Source: Euryodendron excelsum | Taxonomy: Eukaryota > Streptophyta > Magnoliopsida > Ericales > Pentaphylacaceae | Assembly: GCA_033060915.1 (NCBI GenBank) | Contig: CM065389.1 | Location: 15,422,001-15,486,000, forward strand | Direction: 5' to 3' | DNA length: 64,000 nucleotides | Shown here: positions 45,853 through 58,043 of the stretch, in pieces | How positions within the stretch are numbered: the stretch's first letter is position 1 | How the letters are laid out: the number at the start of each line of letters is the position of its first letter | The notes under the pieces: generated by a model | What the model saw: only the letters and a program-made list of their open reading frames with translations | What the model was told of the DNA's origin: nothing | The model's database searches: none | Position numbers and translations under genes: made by a program

Positions 45853-46103
45853 GGCTTCGGTAGAAAAAACAGTAAGTGTTGCAAGGAAATAATTTTTTTT
45901 GCTTGTTCCATTAAGGGCTAATTTGAGGTGTAAAGTAGGAGATCTCCAATTATGATACACTTTTTAATGATATTTCCTTTGTTTCTTTAATTTAAATGTC
46001 CCCTTCTTGAATATGGAAATAGAAGTTAATGAAAGCTTCTAAACTTTTTGACATGACTTTTGAACATTTAAAAGAAATTTAATTAAATAAAATCTTTCAC
46101 TGA

Positions 46104-46313
46104 TTAAAGCTTCTTACTGATGAGAATATGAGGATGACTCATTAATAAAGATTTGTCTGCACTTTTGAAAGATATAATTTCCTGCCCCAAAAATCGGAGA
46201 TGTGCTATTAATGATGACAATGACAAAGCGTTGCACACTGCTACCTTAGGGCTTATATGATCCTCTATTGGTCTTACGACCATTGATTTATATGCAATAA
46301 AAATCTTTCCCAT
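46104..46313 (-). pseudogene. Decayed copy of lipase exon 1
   Basis: On the minus strand GATCATATAAGCCCTAAGGT followed by AGCAGTGTGCAACGCTTTG aligns with exon 1 of the lipase gene around the KESHKPQGNNVKLF codons. The GDS motif is lost. It lies 250 bases upstream of the lipase start, in the same orientation, so it is probably the scrap of a tandem duplicate. Confidence 0.45.
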
Positions 46314-46609
46314 TAGGAAAAAAAGAACTAATAGATGTTTTGCGCGGAATTATTTGGATGCCGAAAAGTTCATGTATTCGTTGTTCAATATTTCTCAATA
46401 GTTAGACTAAATTAGAATGAAACAAAAAAAAAAAAAGTGCACAAAATTTATTTTTTTGAACAAAAGCAGAGGAAGAATTTTGAGGGTAAAGTAAATAATT
46501 ACAAAAAGGAGATTATAAATTCAACAAGTTAGAATAATTTCCTTGCAGAGCACAACCTCTGACATCCCAAAAAACAAGATAGGGTGTTGGGGTCCGAAAA
46601 TAAGCATAC

Positions 46610-46700
46610 AAATATCAAATTAAACTCTGTGCTTGGCTAAACTATTAGCAACAGAGTTTGCTTGTGAAATGCAAAACAAGATTTGAACCTTAGGCATGAA
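46610..46700 (-). pseudogene. Possible RNase H remnant of a LINE
   Basis: The minus strand reads ISQANSVANSLAKHRV then stop, like the HxxREANxxADxLAK end of plant LINE RNase H domains. It is only about 20 residues long with no neighbours of that kind. Confidence 0.3.
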
Positions 46701-47089
46701 GATTATTATAAAGTGTCATTAAATTATAGTTTTATGATGGTAAAAATGTAACTCTTTTTAGATTAACGGGGTAAAGTGACATTAAGTTATAGTTTAGAAG
46801 GCTAAAGCATAATTAATATTTAAATTTCTTATCTATTTTGAAAAGTTGGATCACATTGACTCTATTTTAAAAGTGGAAAGACGTAAATAGAAGAAATCAA
46901 AATTAAAGGATGATATTGAAATATGAGGCAAAATTTAAGGGACAAAACAATTGTTTATCCCATAATTAACCTAATTATCTAACTATGAGAATAGGTCAAT
47001 TATTTTAAGTATGCCTAATATGACAGGTTACCTAAAACAATAAAGTAAGGAGACAGTGTACACAATATTTTTGTATAGAAACCTTAAAT

Positions 47090-47769
47090 TAGGAAAAAAT
47101 CACAAGGCCACACACAACCTAAACATACTCAACATTATTTACCAATGAACAAACACAAAAATAAACTTACTACCCAACGCATTGATTCCCAATAAAGAAG
47201 AAATCTCAGACTTGCTCTAATCCACGATTCAACGCTCTCCCATACTCTCAACATCAAACTTTGCAATCCACTAAAGCGTTATTTGAAAAGTTCTTGGTAA
47301 CTAGAAGGAAGAACACTTCAATATACTGGGAAACTTGATAAAGCTCTCTAAATGGTTTGATGAAGTTTTGAAATCCTTTATATATTGTTTGAAGTGTTTA
47401 CAAAGTCTTGGTCGAAGTATGATTCCTACTAAAAAAAGGTTTCATATGTAGTAGTATGTCGAATTTCTCCATTTGAACCCGCTGGTTGTCTATTCAAACG
47501 CAACGTCCATTCAAATGCCTCTACTGGCCGTTGGAATACCCGGTTAATTTAAGTATAACAAGTTTCGAAAAGTTATATGAAATTGATATATTATAGATCC
47601 CAGTAACACTTCTGATTATAGAGAGATGACTTTCTAAAGTTTTAGTTCTGCGTGTTTTAATAGCTTATACCTTGACAATATCTACTTCAAACTTATACTA
47701 AATTGGCCCAAATACAACTTTAAACTTGAATCCAATTAAAGTGTTTTTTATTCACAAAATATGCCAACA
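47090..47769 (-). repeat. Possible degraded LTR
   Basis: On the minus strand a TGTTGGCATATTTTGTGA start at 47769 looks like a Copia LTR opening, and the following 700 bases are unlike coding sequence. No matching second copy, primer site or clear end is present, so this is a weak call. Confidence 0.3.
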
Positions 47770-49563
47770 CTCAAAACCTAACAGAATGTGCTACCCACAT
47801 TGTCTAGGAAAGGAGAGGGGATGCCAAGGTCTTAGATCTGCCACTTGCTCAAAGTAGAAACTCTAACACGAGAGTCAAATTCAAAAAGTAAATAAATGGA
47901 AAGAGCCAAAAATTAAGCTTTAACAGTCGTAGGAATGCCCAGATTGGTTATAAATGAAGAATTAACTTTCCATCGTAATCTCTAATCAATCCTTCAATAT
48001 AAACTGAACGAATAATAAGTTTTGGTATGTGCCCCTTTCAAGGCAGTGGACAATGGTGCCTATGGCAGTTCTCACAGATGTTTATTAGTTTAATGTATAG
48101 TTACTACAATGAAAAGCAGAAGCGGAAAATTTAAAAAAAACGAAAACAAAAAAACACAGTAAAAAAATATAAGGAGAAACAGAAAGCGGAAAACAATTAA
48201 GAAATTTAATAAGAATCTTACTAAGTAGCTTTCAAGTTTCCGAAGCATTTTTTCTAAATTTTTCAACAGTTTCCGTCAAGTATCCCAACAGCATTGCAAT
48301 TAGAACCATAGTTGCCAGTGAAGCCGAAGCAGGAAAGATATGAAAAACGTAAATGTGACCTAAAAAAATAATGGAAAATAAGAAACGCTAAGTAATATAA
48401 AATAAAATAGGATATTTATAAAAAAATTTATATTAAACCACACCCCCCAAAAAAATGTTGTACAAAATATTTGAAATACTATTATAAGTAAAATATTAAT
48501 ACTACACAATATTTATAAAGTTGCATTGAAAAAGTTATATATTACTAAGTAATAAGATTTGAGAGCGTAAAAAATACTAAAAATTATGAGAAACGAGTTT
48601 TAAGGAAATTTTCAAGATATTTCTTTTAAGAGTTTTTCACAAATTTCTGTAAATTATTTTAGAGTTTCGAAAGAGTCTCAAAATCGTTTTCCAAAAACTT
48701 TTCTTAAAATTTTATAAGAGTTTCATATCTGTTCTGAAAAGTGAATTTTTCCTCTCAAAATAGTTTCATAACAACTATGATTAAAACATACACAATCAAA
48801 TTTAGACTAGGAAAGTCATACCTTAACTATATATGTGTGATGTGTCTAAACACGTAATTAGACTAGTAACTTCTATAGTTGCAAATAGAAGAAATGAAGC
48901 AAGGTAGCATTTATGGGTTCCAACTCACCTTCTGCCTTCGAATGTAATAAAAAAGAAAAAAAAGCAACATAAATGGAAACGGAACTCATGGTCCATTAAT
49001 TGTACGGATAACCGCAAATCCTAGGTGATACAAGTAGTCATAGGTTATGTATAAGAACATTTTATCAGCAAATTTATAATTATAATGCTTTCATAACCAA
49101 TTAAAATATTAATGCTAATAATATCTAAAAAAGTTGTAAAAATAATTTATTATATTTTTCAAAAGTAAGCATCAAGGGCATGGAAAAATAGAATAAATTA
49201 TTTGAAATGTGTTTCTAAAAAAGTTCGTCAATATTTTTTAAGTGTTTCACAAATTTCTTTAAAATTGTATTAGAATTTCTGAAACGTCTCAAATATTTTT
49301 TTGATATATCTTTTATTCAAATTACGAGAGATTTTCATCTCTATTCTTGAAATGAATTTCCCCCTCAAATTGAATTTGCTGGTTCCTATGGTAATTTCAC
49401 ATGACTTTTTTTTTTCAATAGAATAATTTCACATGACTTTAATAAAGCACTGAACAAATTCACGGGTTAATATGATGATGCATGGTTTGTACTTTAATTA
49501 GCAATTTCATATAAGCAAGTAAATAACCATATTGTTGACATATATCTATCTATCTGCGTACTC
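47770..49563. other. AT-rich stretch with a degenerate direct repeat
   Basis: No gene supported. About 48,590-48,780 and 49,205-49,380 share a degenerate 170-190 base direct repeat (both have GTTTTTCACAAATTTCT-like, GTCTCAAA and TTTCAT(A/C)TCT segments). Confidence 0.5.
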
Positions 49564-49792
49564 CCTGTTTGGAACTTTGGGAGGGGAGAAAAGAAAAAAA
49601 AATATTATTTACTTTTCCTTTCTTATTTGTTTTTACAAAAAAAGTGGAAAAAAAAAGTAGAGAGAGGAAGAGAGAGATTAATTTTAAAATTTTTTTACTA
49701 TTTTTACTTTCATTCCTCCTCTTAGTACAATTAAAGAGGGAAGGGAAAGTAAATAGTAATTTTTTCTTTCCTTCTCCAAGTTCCAAACATGT
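49564..49792. mobile_element. 229 bp MITE, complete
   Basis: The ends are inverted repeats: left CCTGTTTGGAACTTTGG, right (reverse complement) CATGTTTGGAACTTGG. The interior is purine-rich then pyrimidine-rich. The same family occurs truncated at 32518. The target duplication is unclear. Confidence 0.7.
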
Positions 49793-49954
49793 TGTAATAG
49801 GAGCGGAAGTCATCTGCTTTCTCTCTCAGTATAATTACTGTTATACCCTTAGCCAATTAGTCAATTTTCGTTCGTACCCTTTTTGTTTTCTTACTTCACT
49901 TCTGACGATTCTTGGGCACTTCTAATGCTTATTTGCAACCCGAAATTTTCGTGG

Positions 49955-52090
49955 CAAAGGATTTCTAAATTCTAGGAAAAGTGTTTTCCTATGTTTGGAA
50001 GTAATGGAAAAGTATAAGGAAAGGAAAATTGAGGGAAAAGTTGTAAAAGGAGAGGATTATCATTTTCCTTATAAAATGCAAGGGAAAAGGACGCGAAAAC
50101 TACAGGAAAGTTTTATCGGGCAAAACTTCTACTCGTTCATTTCTCTTGCTTTCCACTTAGTGATGGCTTCGAATCAGCGACCACCGTCAAACTCTGCAAA
50201 TCATTAACCAGCGTCAGGTTCTTGGTCATCGTCATCCAGTTTCAAGAGACAACCACCATCTACTACCAATTTTCGTCAACCTCTGAGTTCCAACCAGCAA
50301 ACTCTAGGTTCCAATCGGGGGCTTCCACTATTGATCTCTCAACGGCGAGCATTGATGTCAGATTTTCAAGCTTCATCTGATTCAACAAATCATAATCGTG
50401 AATTTGAAAACAGAGAACATGTAGGTATCTGAACCTTTCAATTTATTGTTTTAATTCACTATTTTCGATTTTTCATTGAATTTTTTCATGTTTATTTGTC
50501 TCTTTCATCCTTTGCACTGCTATTATGTTTTGCATTTGAAGTGCCTTGTTGTGTCTCGTATTGCTATTATAATTTGCATTTGAGTTGTTTGTTGAAATGC
50601 CTAGTAGATTCATTCCATGCTCAGTAGGATATTTATTGGGTGAGGCACAACTACTGTCACACAACTGTATAACTTTTTCCTGTGCATCCCTTATGGGATA
50701 TTAAGGTAGGTAGTTTTTGGATCCCTAGGCTTGTTTATATTGGTTCTAATGTGAAGTTTAGTTGAAGTTTTATTTGAGCTATTCTAATTCAAATGTTTTA
50801 GTGAACTGAAAGTGTTTAGGATTATGAAGCAAATTGCAATTCCCTATATTTGCATGACTTATGGCTTTTGAATGTGAAAAATGGGGAAAACTATTAAACG
50901 GGTTCAACTGAAAATCTGTGGATTTGGAAATTTGTACTTGCTTTTATCGTTGATTGGCTATTGGCCATTGAGTGGATAATTTGGGTGAAATATGCCTGCT
51001 AGTGAATTCGTTGTGTCATATTCATGTTTTAACTTGAACAAGTACTCCTAAGGCCCTCCTTTTATAACCATGTTGCCAAGTTTCATATAATTCTTATCAG
51101 GTGGAAGAAGATGAACAAGAAGATTTAATGCCAAATGATAAGGAGAACTTGACATGACGAAGTTCTCATTGATTCACTTACAGAGCAAATGCTTAAGGGG
51201 CAAAAATTGGGGGAACTTTTACGTCAATTGGCTATAGAGCTGTGGCTAAAGCGGTGAGCAAAAAATTTGGAGTACATTGTGTGCCTAACCATGTGCAAAA
51301 CCGTTTGAAGTTGGTGGCATGAGTGAAACATCTCAAATGAAGGTCTACCAAGCACTCGCTTATGATGTGGATGGAGCTCGGGCATTCCTTGCTTGCCTCG
51401 TTGAGAGGCGTGAATGTTGGTTCCGAGTAAGATATGGCTTTCTATGTTTGAGAATGACCAGATTTAGTTAATGGTCAGATTCATCAATAGCTACCTTCTA
51501 TTTTTGTTGCTTTAGACTCTGTCTGGTATTGCCACAAAAGCTTTTGGAGTTGATTCAGCTACATATGGCGCCTTAGTTTTGCTGCTTTTGCTTGTATTTT
51601 CCTATTAAAGAAAAAAAAAATTAGGTCTGGTGTTATTTGGTTGCTTAGTTGTGAACTTTGATTACCTTGATTGGATGGAAGAAACACTACAAATGTACCA
51701 TACCTGCTTTGATTGCCCTACCTCCTGTACGAACTTGATTATGTGTATAAATTTTGCATATATATGGTTTGTATAGCATATTTCCTTTATTTTTTTTTTA
51801 CTATGTAGTAACTGTGGCAAAACAAAAGGACAAATTAAATGTATTTTGAGATATTGACTGTAAAATGAATCCACTTGATCACGTTCATTGTCCACTAAGG
51901 ACTGACACATTTTTTTAGTTTAGGTACTGCATTTAAAAAAAAAAAAAATTATAGTTGTGGTGATTTTTATTTATCGTTTTCCTATCAATTTTTCCAAGCA
52001 ACCAAATGTAAAAACGTGTTTTCCTTGAAAATGCATTTTCTTTTCCTTTTTAAGTTTTCTTAAACAGCCAAACAAGAAAAGGAATCCTGT
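49955..52090 (+). mobile_element. Decayed PIF/Harbinger-like element
   Basis: Flanking segments are related in inverted orientation: TGTTTTCCTATGTTTGGAAG then TAATGGAAAAG on the left (about 49,980), and the reverse complement of 51,980-52,020 reads CATTTGGTTGCTTGGAAAAA. Between them lies a Myb/SANT-like frame of the kind that accompanies Harbinger transposases. No DDE transposase is seen and exact ends are uncertain. Confidence 0.45.
50164..51430 (+). pseudogene. Myb/SANT-like DNA-binding protein fragment
   Basis: A Ser/Asn/Gln-rich start (MASNQRPPSNSANH, stop, then more) ends near a GTATCTG donor at 50,432. After the acceptor TTCTTATCAG (51,101) an acidic linker leads to DEVLIDSLTEQMLKGQKLG. 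After a frameshift come TSIGYRAVAKAVSKKFGVHC and NHVQNRLK. This is the plant Myb/SANT-like (Myb_DNA-bind_3) pattern. At least two stops and one frameshift show it is dead. Confidence 0.6.
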
Positions 52091-52329
52091 TTTCCTTTCA
52101 AGAATCTTTTTTTCTTCTCTTTTCTTTTCATTTCACTTTCGTTATTGAAATTCAGGTTCCAAAACAGAGCGCAAGAACTCTTTGGTCACACAGATTATAG
52201 GATCACCGCCATACCAATCAGGTCGTACAATAACTGCCACCGCGTTGCTTCTACCATCTTCCGACGACGCACTGCCTTAACACCATGCGTTTCCACCACC
52301 TTTGTTGTGTGTGTATATGTGGGTTAATA

Positions 52330-53590
52330 CTTGAGAACAATGTTTCAACTTCCTAAACCGAGATTGTCCTAGATTGTCAGCTGCAAAGAGGTTAGATGTT
52401 CTATATTTCTCTTGTTACGTAATTTTTCATTGCTTTTGGGATTCAATTTTTATGCATACGAAATTATTATGTGGTGCATGGAATGGATTTAGTACAGGTG
52501 GAAATATTTGCATTCTAAATGCTTGAAAAAATGCTCCAACAAAGGTTCAGATCTTAACCAATGACTTCTTGTTCTAATTTTTTGATTTTGGGTCTAAAGT
52601 GCTAGCTTGAACAGAGGAATAAAAGTATTCGAGAACTACTACAAAAAATTCCATGTTTTCATGGATTAAAATATAGGGTTTCAAATGAATTGATACATTG
52701 ATACACATAACACATGGAGGAATATAACTGGTTTTATGGGTGTTATATACACATTGATACATACAATACATAGAGAGATATAGATAGAAAGAAAGCAAAT
52801 GCTTGCTCCTTGGACTTTTTATAGGATAAAATTGGAAAAGAAAAATGGAAAATATGGATATTATTATGTTTCTTTTCAGTGAATTGGGTCTTTGCCTGCA
52901 TTTATGTATGGGTGGGTATTCACTGGTAATGTGGTTGGGAAAGTCTGCTTAAAATATGATGCACTGAAGTGAGTTATCTCGTGGTCAATTTGATTCCTCC
53001 AATTTCAAATTATCCACGGTACAAATAACCCTATGAATCAGGAAACAATTGAAAAATTCGCTAAACTTCACCTTCCATGGTTGTAAGATGATCTGGAGAA
53101 CATTTATGCATTTTCCCAGTGAATTTGATTATCTGAAAACACAAATTCAACCAGTTGTTTCTTAAATGACTGAATTCAGTAACGAAAAGATGCCCAATAA
53201 ACTCGAAGAACTAATTGAATGATAATGTCATAGTGACGAGCACACAAACACGTGTTAAAATGCGTATGTCTCATGCAATATTCATCGTTCAAGAAATTAA
53301 ATAAAAATATCAAGAAATTGAAAACTCTCAGGCACTTGAAAATCAAGAACTCTGCAGATCAAATTGAGTCAACAACAATCAATAAATAAACCAATATCGA
53401 TGGCAAACTCAGAGATTGGGAGATGAGAGAGATTACTTGTCAAAATTGTTGTGTACAAAATCCCTTTTTGTAGATGAGAGAGAAACTGTGTTTGTATATA
53501 TGTAAACAAAGGAGAAAATAAACAAAAGAGATAAAATTTTCACTGTACAGGATCCACAAAAATCTCTTTGTAGAAAGAGAATCTTCAAAT
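52330..53590. other. Non-coding stretch
   Basis: No supported gene. A local repeat of TTGATACA(T/C)A motifs lies near 52,690-52,780. Confidence 0.5.
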
Positions 53591-53592
53591 GC

Positions 53593-53646
<54 letters not shown>
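53593..53646. repeat. (GA)n microsatellite
   Basis: About 27 GA units, one of the longest in the window. Confidence 0.9.
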
Positions 53647-53649
<3 letters not shown>

Positions 53650-53802
53650 GGACTCAAACAGGAAATAGAATAAAAAATGATGGGTAGTTTAGGAATAAAG
53701 AAAGTTAATATTCAAAAGGTTGTTCAGGTTTTGGTTGTTAAAACTGAATTTGAACTGGAAAAGGGAGGGAAACTGAGCTTTGTAATCAAAGAGGTGTATA
53801 AA

Positions 53803-54039
53803 TCAGCAATGAGGGTAGAGAAGTAGGTTGCCAATTTTATTAAAGCTTGATTTAGCTTTGTGAAGGTTTGTATCCCCTTCCTGAACCCTTGAAACCACAG
53901 CTCCTCTGAGCTGTTTCTTGTTTAATGCAACTCTTTTTCCTCTATACTCATGAGAGAGAGAGAGAGAGAGAGAGCTTTTTGGAGTAAATGCAGGCAACGT
54001 AGGGTCAAGAAGGAGAGCATTTGAAAATGTTGTTGCCAC
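53803..54039 (-). other. Open frame of unknown status, no ATG
   Basis: The frame reads ATTFSNALLLDPTLPAFTPK, then a Ser/Leu repeat that is simply a translated (CT)n run, then KRVALNKKQLRGAVVSRVQE. Ser/Thr-rich with few acidic residues at the start, it resembles a plastid transit peptide, but it opens with GTG after an in-frame stop and no further exon is visible. It may be a gene remnant. Confidence 0.25.
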
Positions 54040-54283
54040 CTAAATGTGTTAATGGAGAGTTGCCGTTGAACTATAATAGTGAGTTGAAGGTGACAATGGA
54101 TTTGTTGAGGATTGGGAGATTGGTTGAGTTTGTAGGGGATGCAAAAGCTATAATGGTTTATGATGTGGCACTCTTGGAATTTTGGGCCTTATTAGCACTA
54201 TTACCAGTGGTATGCATGTGCGGTGCACTGGCAAAAAAATATGTGTGCGTGCATGCGTCTCTTTCCTGCTGATGATATGCATG

Positions 54284-54304
54284 ATATATATATATATATA
54301 TATA
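54284..54304. repeat. (AT)n microsatellite
   Basis: About ten AT units. Confidence 0.85.
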
Positions 54305-54699
54305 GTATAGTTCTTCTCTCTTTTTGCCAATGGGTAATGGTAATAATGTGCTTATTCCTTTTACTGTCCAGTATTGTGGTGATATTGAGTTGGTGTAAGG
54401 AGGGGGTTACACTGAAATAAAAGTTTTGGTTTTTCTTAACCTTAACTATGCTGAATCTGGTGGCAATTATATCCGTATACACACAGACACCGACTACTGC
54501 ATATGTATATATATGGATTATTGCACTTACTTTCTGTTGCAAATACATCAAATATATGGATTTTTCATTGTCCAACTTTTTATTTTTTCCTGCATTAACC
54601 ACGTATGACCTTTTGCTGCATTGGGAAAATTTAATTCATATTTTATTTATTTGTTCATATATTTGTATATTATGATGTCGTGGTTCAATTACTGTTAAC

Positions 54700-56470
54700 C
54701 CAACCAGTGACTGTTGATCTGGTCGTGTTTCCGGTTTGCTCAACGGTTCGAGTTTCAAACCATTTGTCTCATGTCCTTCTTTCCCTAAGACAGGTCTGCC
54801 CATCTTTGCCTGAGCAAATAGCAATGGAGATTGTGCAATTTTCGGGACCATCTTCATCTTGAGCCCCGGCTGCTCCATTTTTGGTCCACAACTCACTGAC
54901 TCTAGGTACGATTCTCTCTTTCTCATGAAGATCTGCACTTTTTGATCTGGGTTTTTGGTTCTCAACAGGACTTTTGATGGTTATGTTGTTTCTAGAAAAC
55001 AGTGAAACTATGCACGGTATAGACCCTATTCAATTTGTAAAGGCCAAGAAATGTTCATTAAGTGAGACCAATTAATGTCAATCTATGCATGATTTAGGTT
55101 CCCAGATGGCAGTCATCAAAGAAAAAGCCCTTGAAAATGTGATGCCCATTGTAATTGTCTATTGAATGCGGCTCCACCATAGAGTATGAATGCTGCTCAT
55201 TGTAATTGTCTATTGTAGCCTGATTTAGTTGATATGTTTTTGTGTATAGAAGAAGCATCTCATACCTATACTGTCGTCATCCATGTCAATGCATATATGA
55301 TGGGCATGTTTTCCCTTTCTCTTAATTTTCATTCTCCACTGAACCACTGATTCTATTGTTCATTTTGTACCTTTTTACTGATTTCATTATTTGGATTTAT
55401 TGCTGTTCTTGACTGTCATAATAAATGGGGTTGATGCTAACCCTTCACATGGTGTAGTAGTTGGTTCAGTTTGTTTTCTGTAGTTGAAATCTTTTCGGTT
55501 CGGTTTTAAAATGTTACATGATTTGAGTCGCTCATTCTTGAATCAGTTTGGATATATTATGGTTTCTCAATTCATCATAATGTTTGATTAGAGACTTCAA
55601 TTAGGCCATTTGAACAACTGATGGAGTGCTAGAGAGGTAAAAATGAATAAAATAAATGGGCAAACCATTATGACCAAGGATTATCAGGTTTTAACTTGTT
55701 AGAGTGATCCTTAGGGGTTAGGTGAATAGGAACAACTTGGATGTCAATGGGTTGGAGAAGCGAGAATACGTGACAAAGGCTGGCACAAAAGAATTAACTG
55801 AGGCAAGCTGAGGTGCAAGATCATTTTTATTATTTTTAAATAGAGGCAGAAGTTTTAGGTAACTAATTGAAAGTAGAATGTCATTCACAGTTGTTCGCAG
55901 AAATAGTCTGGCAGTTGTAATTCCCCGGAAGTCAAACTTCAATATCTTAAAGGTGCTCTGATTTCTAACAGAATGAGGATTGATATAACTAAGATTGATG
56001 AAGTAAAGATCAGAAAATGGAGAAGGAGAAAGAGAAGATGCGATAGAGAAGTAGGGAGGAAGAGAAGAGAATGGGGGAGGAAAGCTGTAGCTAACTTACA
56101 TCTTTTTCAATGACAACCTTCCCCTCTTAATGTCTAGTAAGCACAGACACTCCATTGGAGGAGTCGTACTTGTGTCAAACACACGTGGGACATGCGTGGA
56201 CACATGTCGGACAATCCATTTTACCTATCCAATTTGTTTTTTTTTTTTTTTCATTCAAATTGGACACTCCATGAACATGATTTGGAGATGCGTATCCCAT
56301 TTTGGATACTTTAGGGACGCAGTGGGTGCTCAACTATAAATTTTTTAACAAAAAAATAGGGTTTATTTTGTAAACAAGAAAACTTTAAAATCTCAAAATA
56401 AAGAAAAGAGGGAAGATCTTTGTTAAACCAAATTGATCAATTTAGAGAGAGACAAAAACCTGAGTCAGTT
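54700..56470. other. Non-coding stretch
   Basis: No supported gene on either strand. Around 56,150-56,220 there are repeated ACACGTGGGACATGCGTGGA-like words, perhaps an old repeat. Confidence 0.45.
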
Positions 56471-56477
56471 GGATCAA

Positions 56478-56765
56478 AGAAGAAGAAGAAGAAGAAGAAC
56501 CATTCGTATTGTCTCTGAAACCCTTTGCTTGGACTCCTTGTTTTGCTCTGAAGAAGAACAAGATAGAGGTGGGTTTGTTCTCTTTCTCTCTCTCTCTCGT
56601 CTAGCTGTCCAGTTTTATTTCTGTTTTCAGTGTTGCTTCATTCCTGCATAGCTGATATACAAAAATAAATTACATAATCAGTGTAAGAAGAAGAAGAAGA
56701 AAAGCTCTAACCTCTCTCTGTTCAAATCACCACTGAAACCCCTTGCTTGGACTCCTTATTCTACT
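56478..56765 (+). repeat. Direct repeat resembling two 5' leaders
   Basis: AGAAGAAGAAG followed about 30-50 bases later by CTGAAACCC(T/C)TTGCTTGGAC and TCCTT occurs twice (about 56478-56545 and 56686-56760). The second copy leads directly to the ATG of the hAT frame at 56778. Confidence 0.75.
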
Positions 56766-56777
56766 GCCAGAGTTGAT

Positions 56778-57740
56778 ATGAGCTATATCCAAGAGGAGAC
56801 TAAGAAAAGGAAGTCAATTGAAAGTGGGAGTGGGACTAAGAGTGCTACTGGGAGAGCATTCAATATGAACGATAAGGATAAATTGAATACTGAAACTGCT
56901 AGGATATCTTTTTTTTTTTTTTATAACGGTGTTGCAATTTCATTAGTGCTTTTTTCATTATAGCAATTTCAGTATTCAATTTATACTGAAAAGGATAAAA
57001 GGATGGTTTTTTTACATAGCCGGGAAGATAGTGATTTCATTAGTGCCTTTTTTTTTTAATACTGAAATTGCAACCCGGGAAGATAGTGCCTTTTCATTTA
57101 CTGCAAATCACTATCTTCCCGGAGAAATTAAAGATAAATATCTCATTTCTAACTTGATGAAAGAAGTGATGAATGACGTTGGGCCTTAAGATGTTGTTTG
57201 AGTAATCACTGATTAAAGCTGGCAATTGCAAGGCAGCAGGACAACTAATTGAAGCCCAATCCCTTCACATTGTATGGACACTGTGTGGTACAAATTTTGA
57301 ATCTCGCTTTACAAAATATTTGTGCCCAGAAAGCATGTTGAGAGGAACAAAATTGTATATGAAGAATGTAGTTGGATTGGTGATATTGCAATGGGATTGC
57401 ATGATGATCAAGCATTTGTCTCTAATAATTTTATGAGATTGGCGATGTTCGATGAATTTGTCTCTTTAAAGCTGCCTTCGGTTGCCGAAACAAAGTTTGC
57501 CCCCACAATTGTGATGCTTAGATAAAGCATGGTCTTCAAGCAATGGTGCTTAGTGATAAGTGGGGTTGTTATAGAGATGATGATGTTGGAAAGGAAAAAT
57601 TTCTGAAAGAAAAAGTGTTAGGATAATTTGTGGTAGGATTCCATGACTACATTATTTCTTTTACCGCTCCTATATAAGATGTGATTCAAGCATGTGCATA
57701 TCACACGCCTTACATTCACTCAGTTTATGGTATGCGGGAG
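56778..57740 (+). pseudogene. hAT transposase remnant, DUF659 type
   Basis: It starts MSYIQEETKKRKSIESGSG, then GRAFNMNDKDKLNTETARIS, the segment just before the hAT catalytic domain. After a rearranged stretch come LISNLMKEVMNDVGP, then HVERNKIVYEECSWIGDIA, NFMRLAMFDEFVSLKLPSVA then ETKFAPTIVML, and DYIISFTAPIYDVIQACAY near 57,650. These match DUF659-containing hAT transposases in order. Stops and frameshifts are frequent and the conserved Trp-Thr-Pro-Cys-xxH segment is garbled. Terminal repeats were not found. Confidence 0.8.
56880..57122. repeat. Nested inverted repeats inside the hAT remnant
   Basis: AAATTGAATACTGAAACTGC (56880 on) pairs with the reverse complement of 56962-56982 with one mismatch in 21. 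CCGGGAAGATAGTGATT (57020-57036) pairs perfectly with 57106-57122, and a third direct copy of CCCGGGAAGATAGTG lies at 57074. Confidence 0.85.
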
Positions 57741-57944
57741 TGATCAAAGGGGAAGAACTCAAACTCAGCATCTGCACTTCCTGAAATTTTCCAATTCGGT
57801 TTTCATTTTCTTGTCAAATTGTTTAATATTAATTGAAAAGTAACAAACCTACATTTACTAGGACAGTCTTTGTAGCAAAGTGGTGTTAAGTACTAATATG
57901 GTATTGCAAGGATGTAGTGAGATTAAAGGGTTTAAGTCTTACCA

Positions 57945-58043
57945 TCAGCCAAACATGCAGAAATGAAGCTGTCGAAAGGATTCTCAATGTCCCCTCCTTT
58001 GTGGTGGTCTCCACTGATTTCCAATCCAAGAGGAACAAACATC
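57945..58043 (-). pseudogene. Exon-like piece, unrecognised
   Basis: On the minus strand, between ATCATGCAG and GTAAGA, a 99-base frame reads MFVPLGLEISGDHHKGGDIE then NPFDSFISACLADG. Both splice signals are good. It may belong to the same minus-strand gene as the pieces at 59,400-59,875. I do not recognise the protein. Confidence 0.4.
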
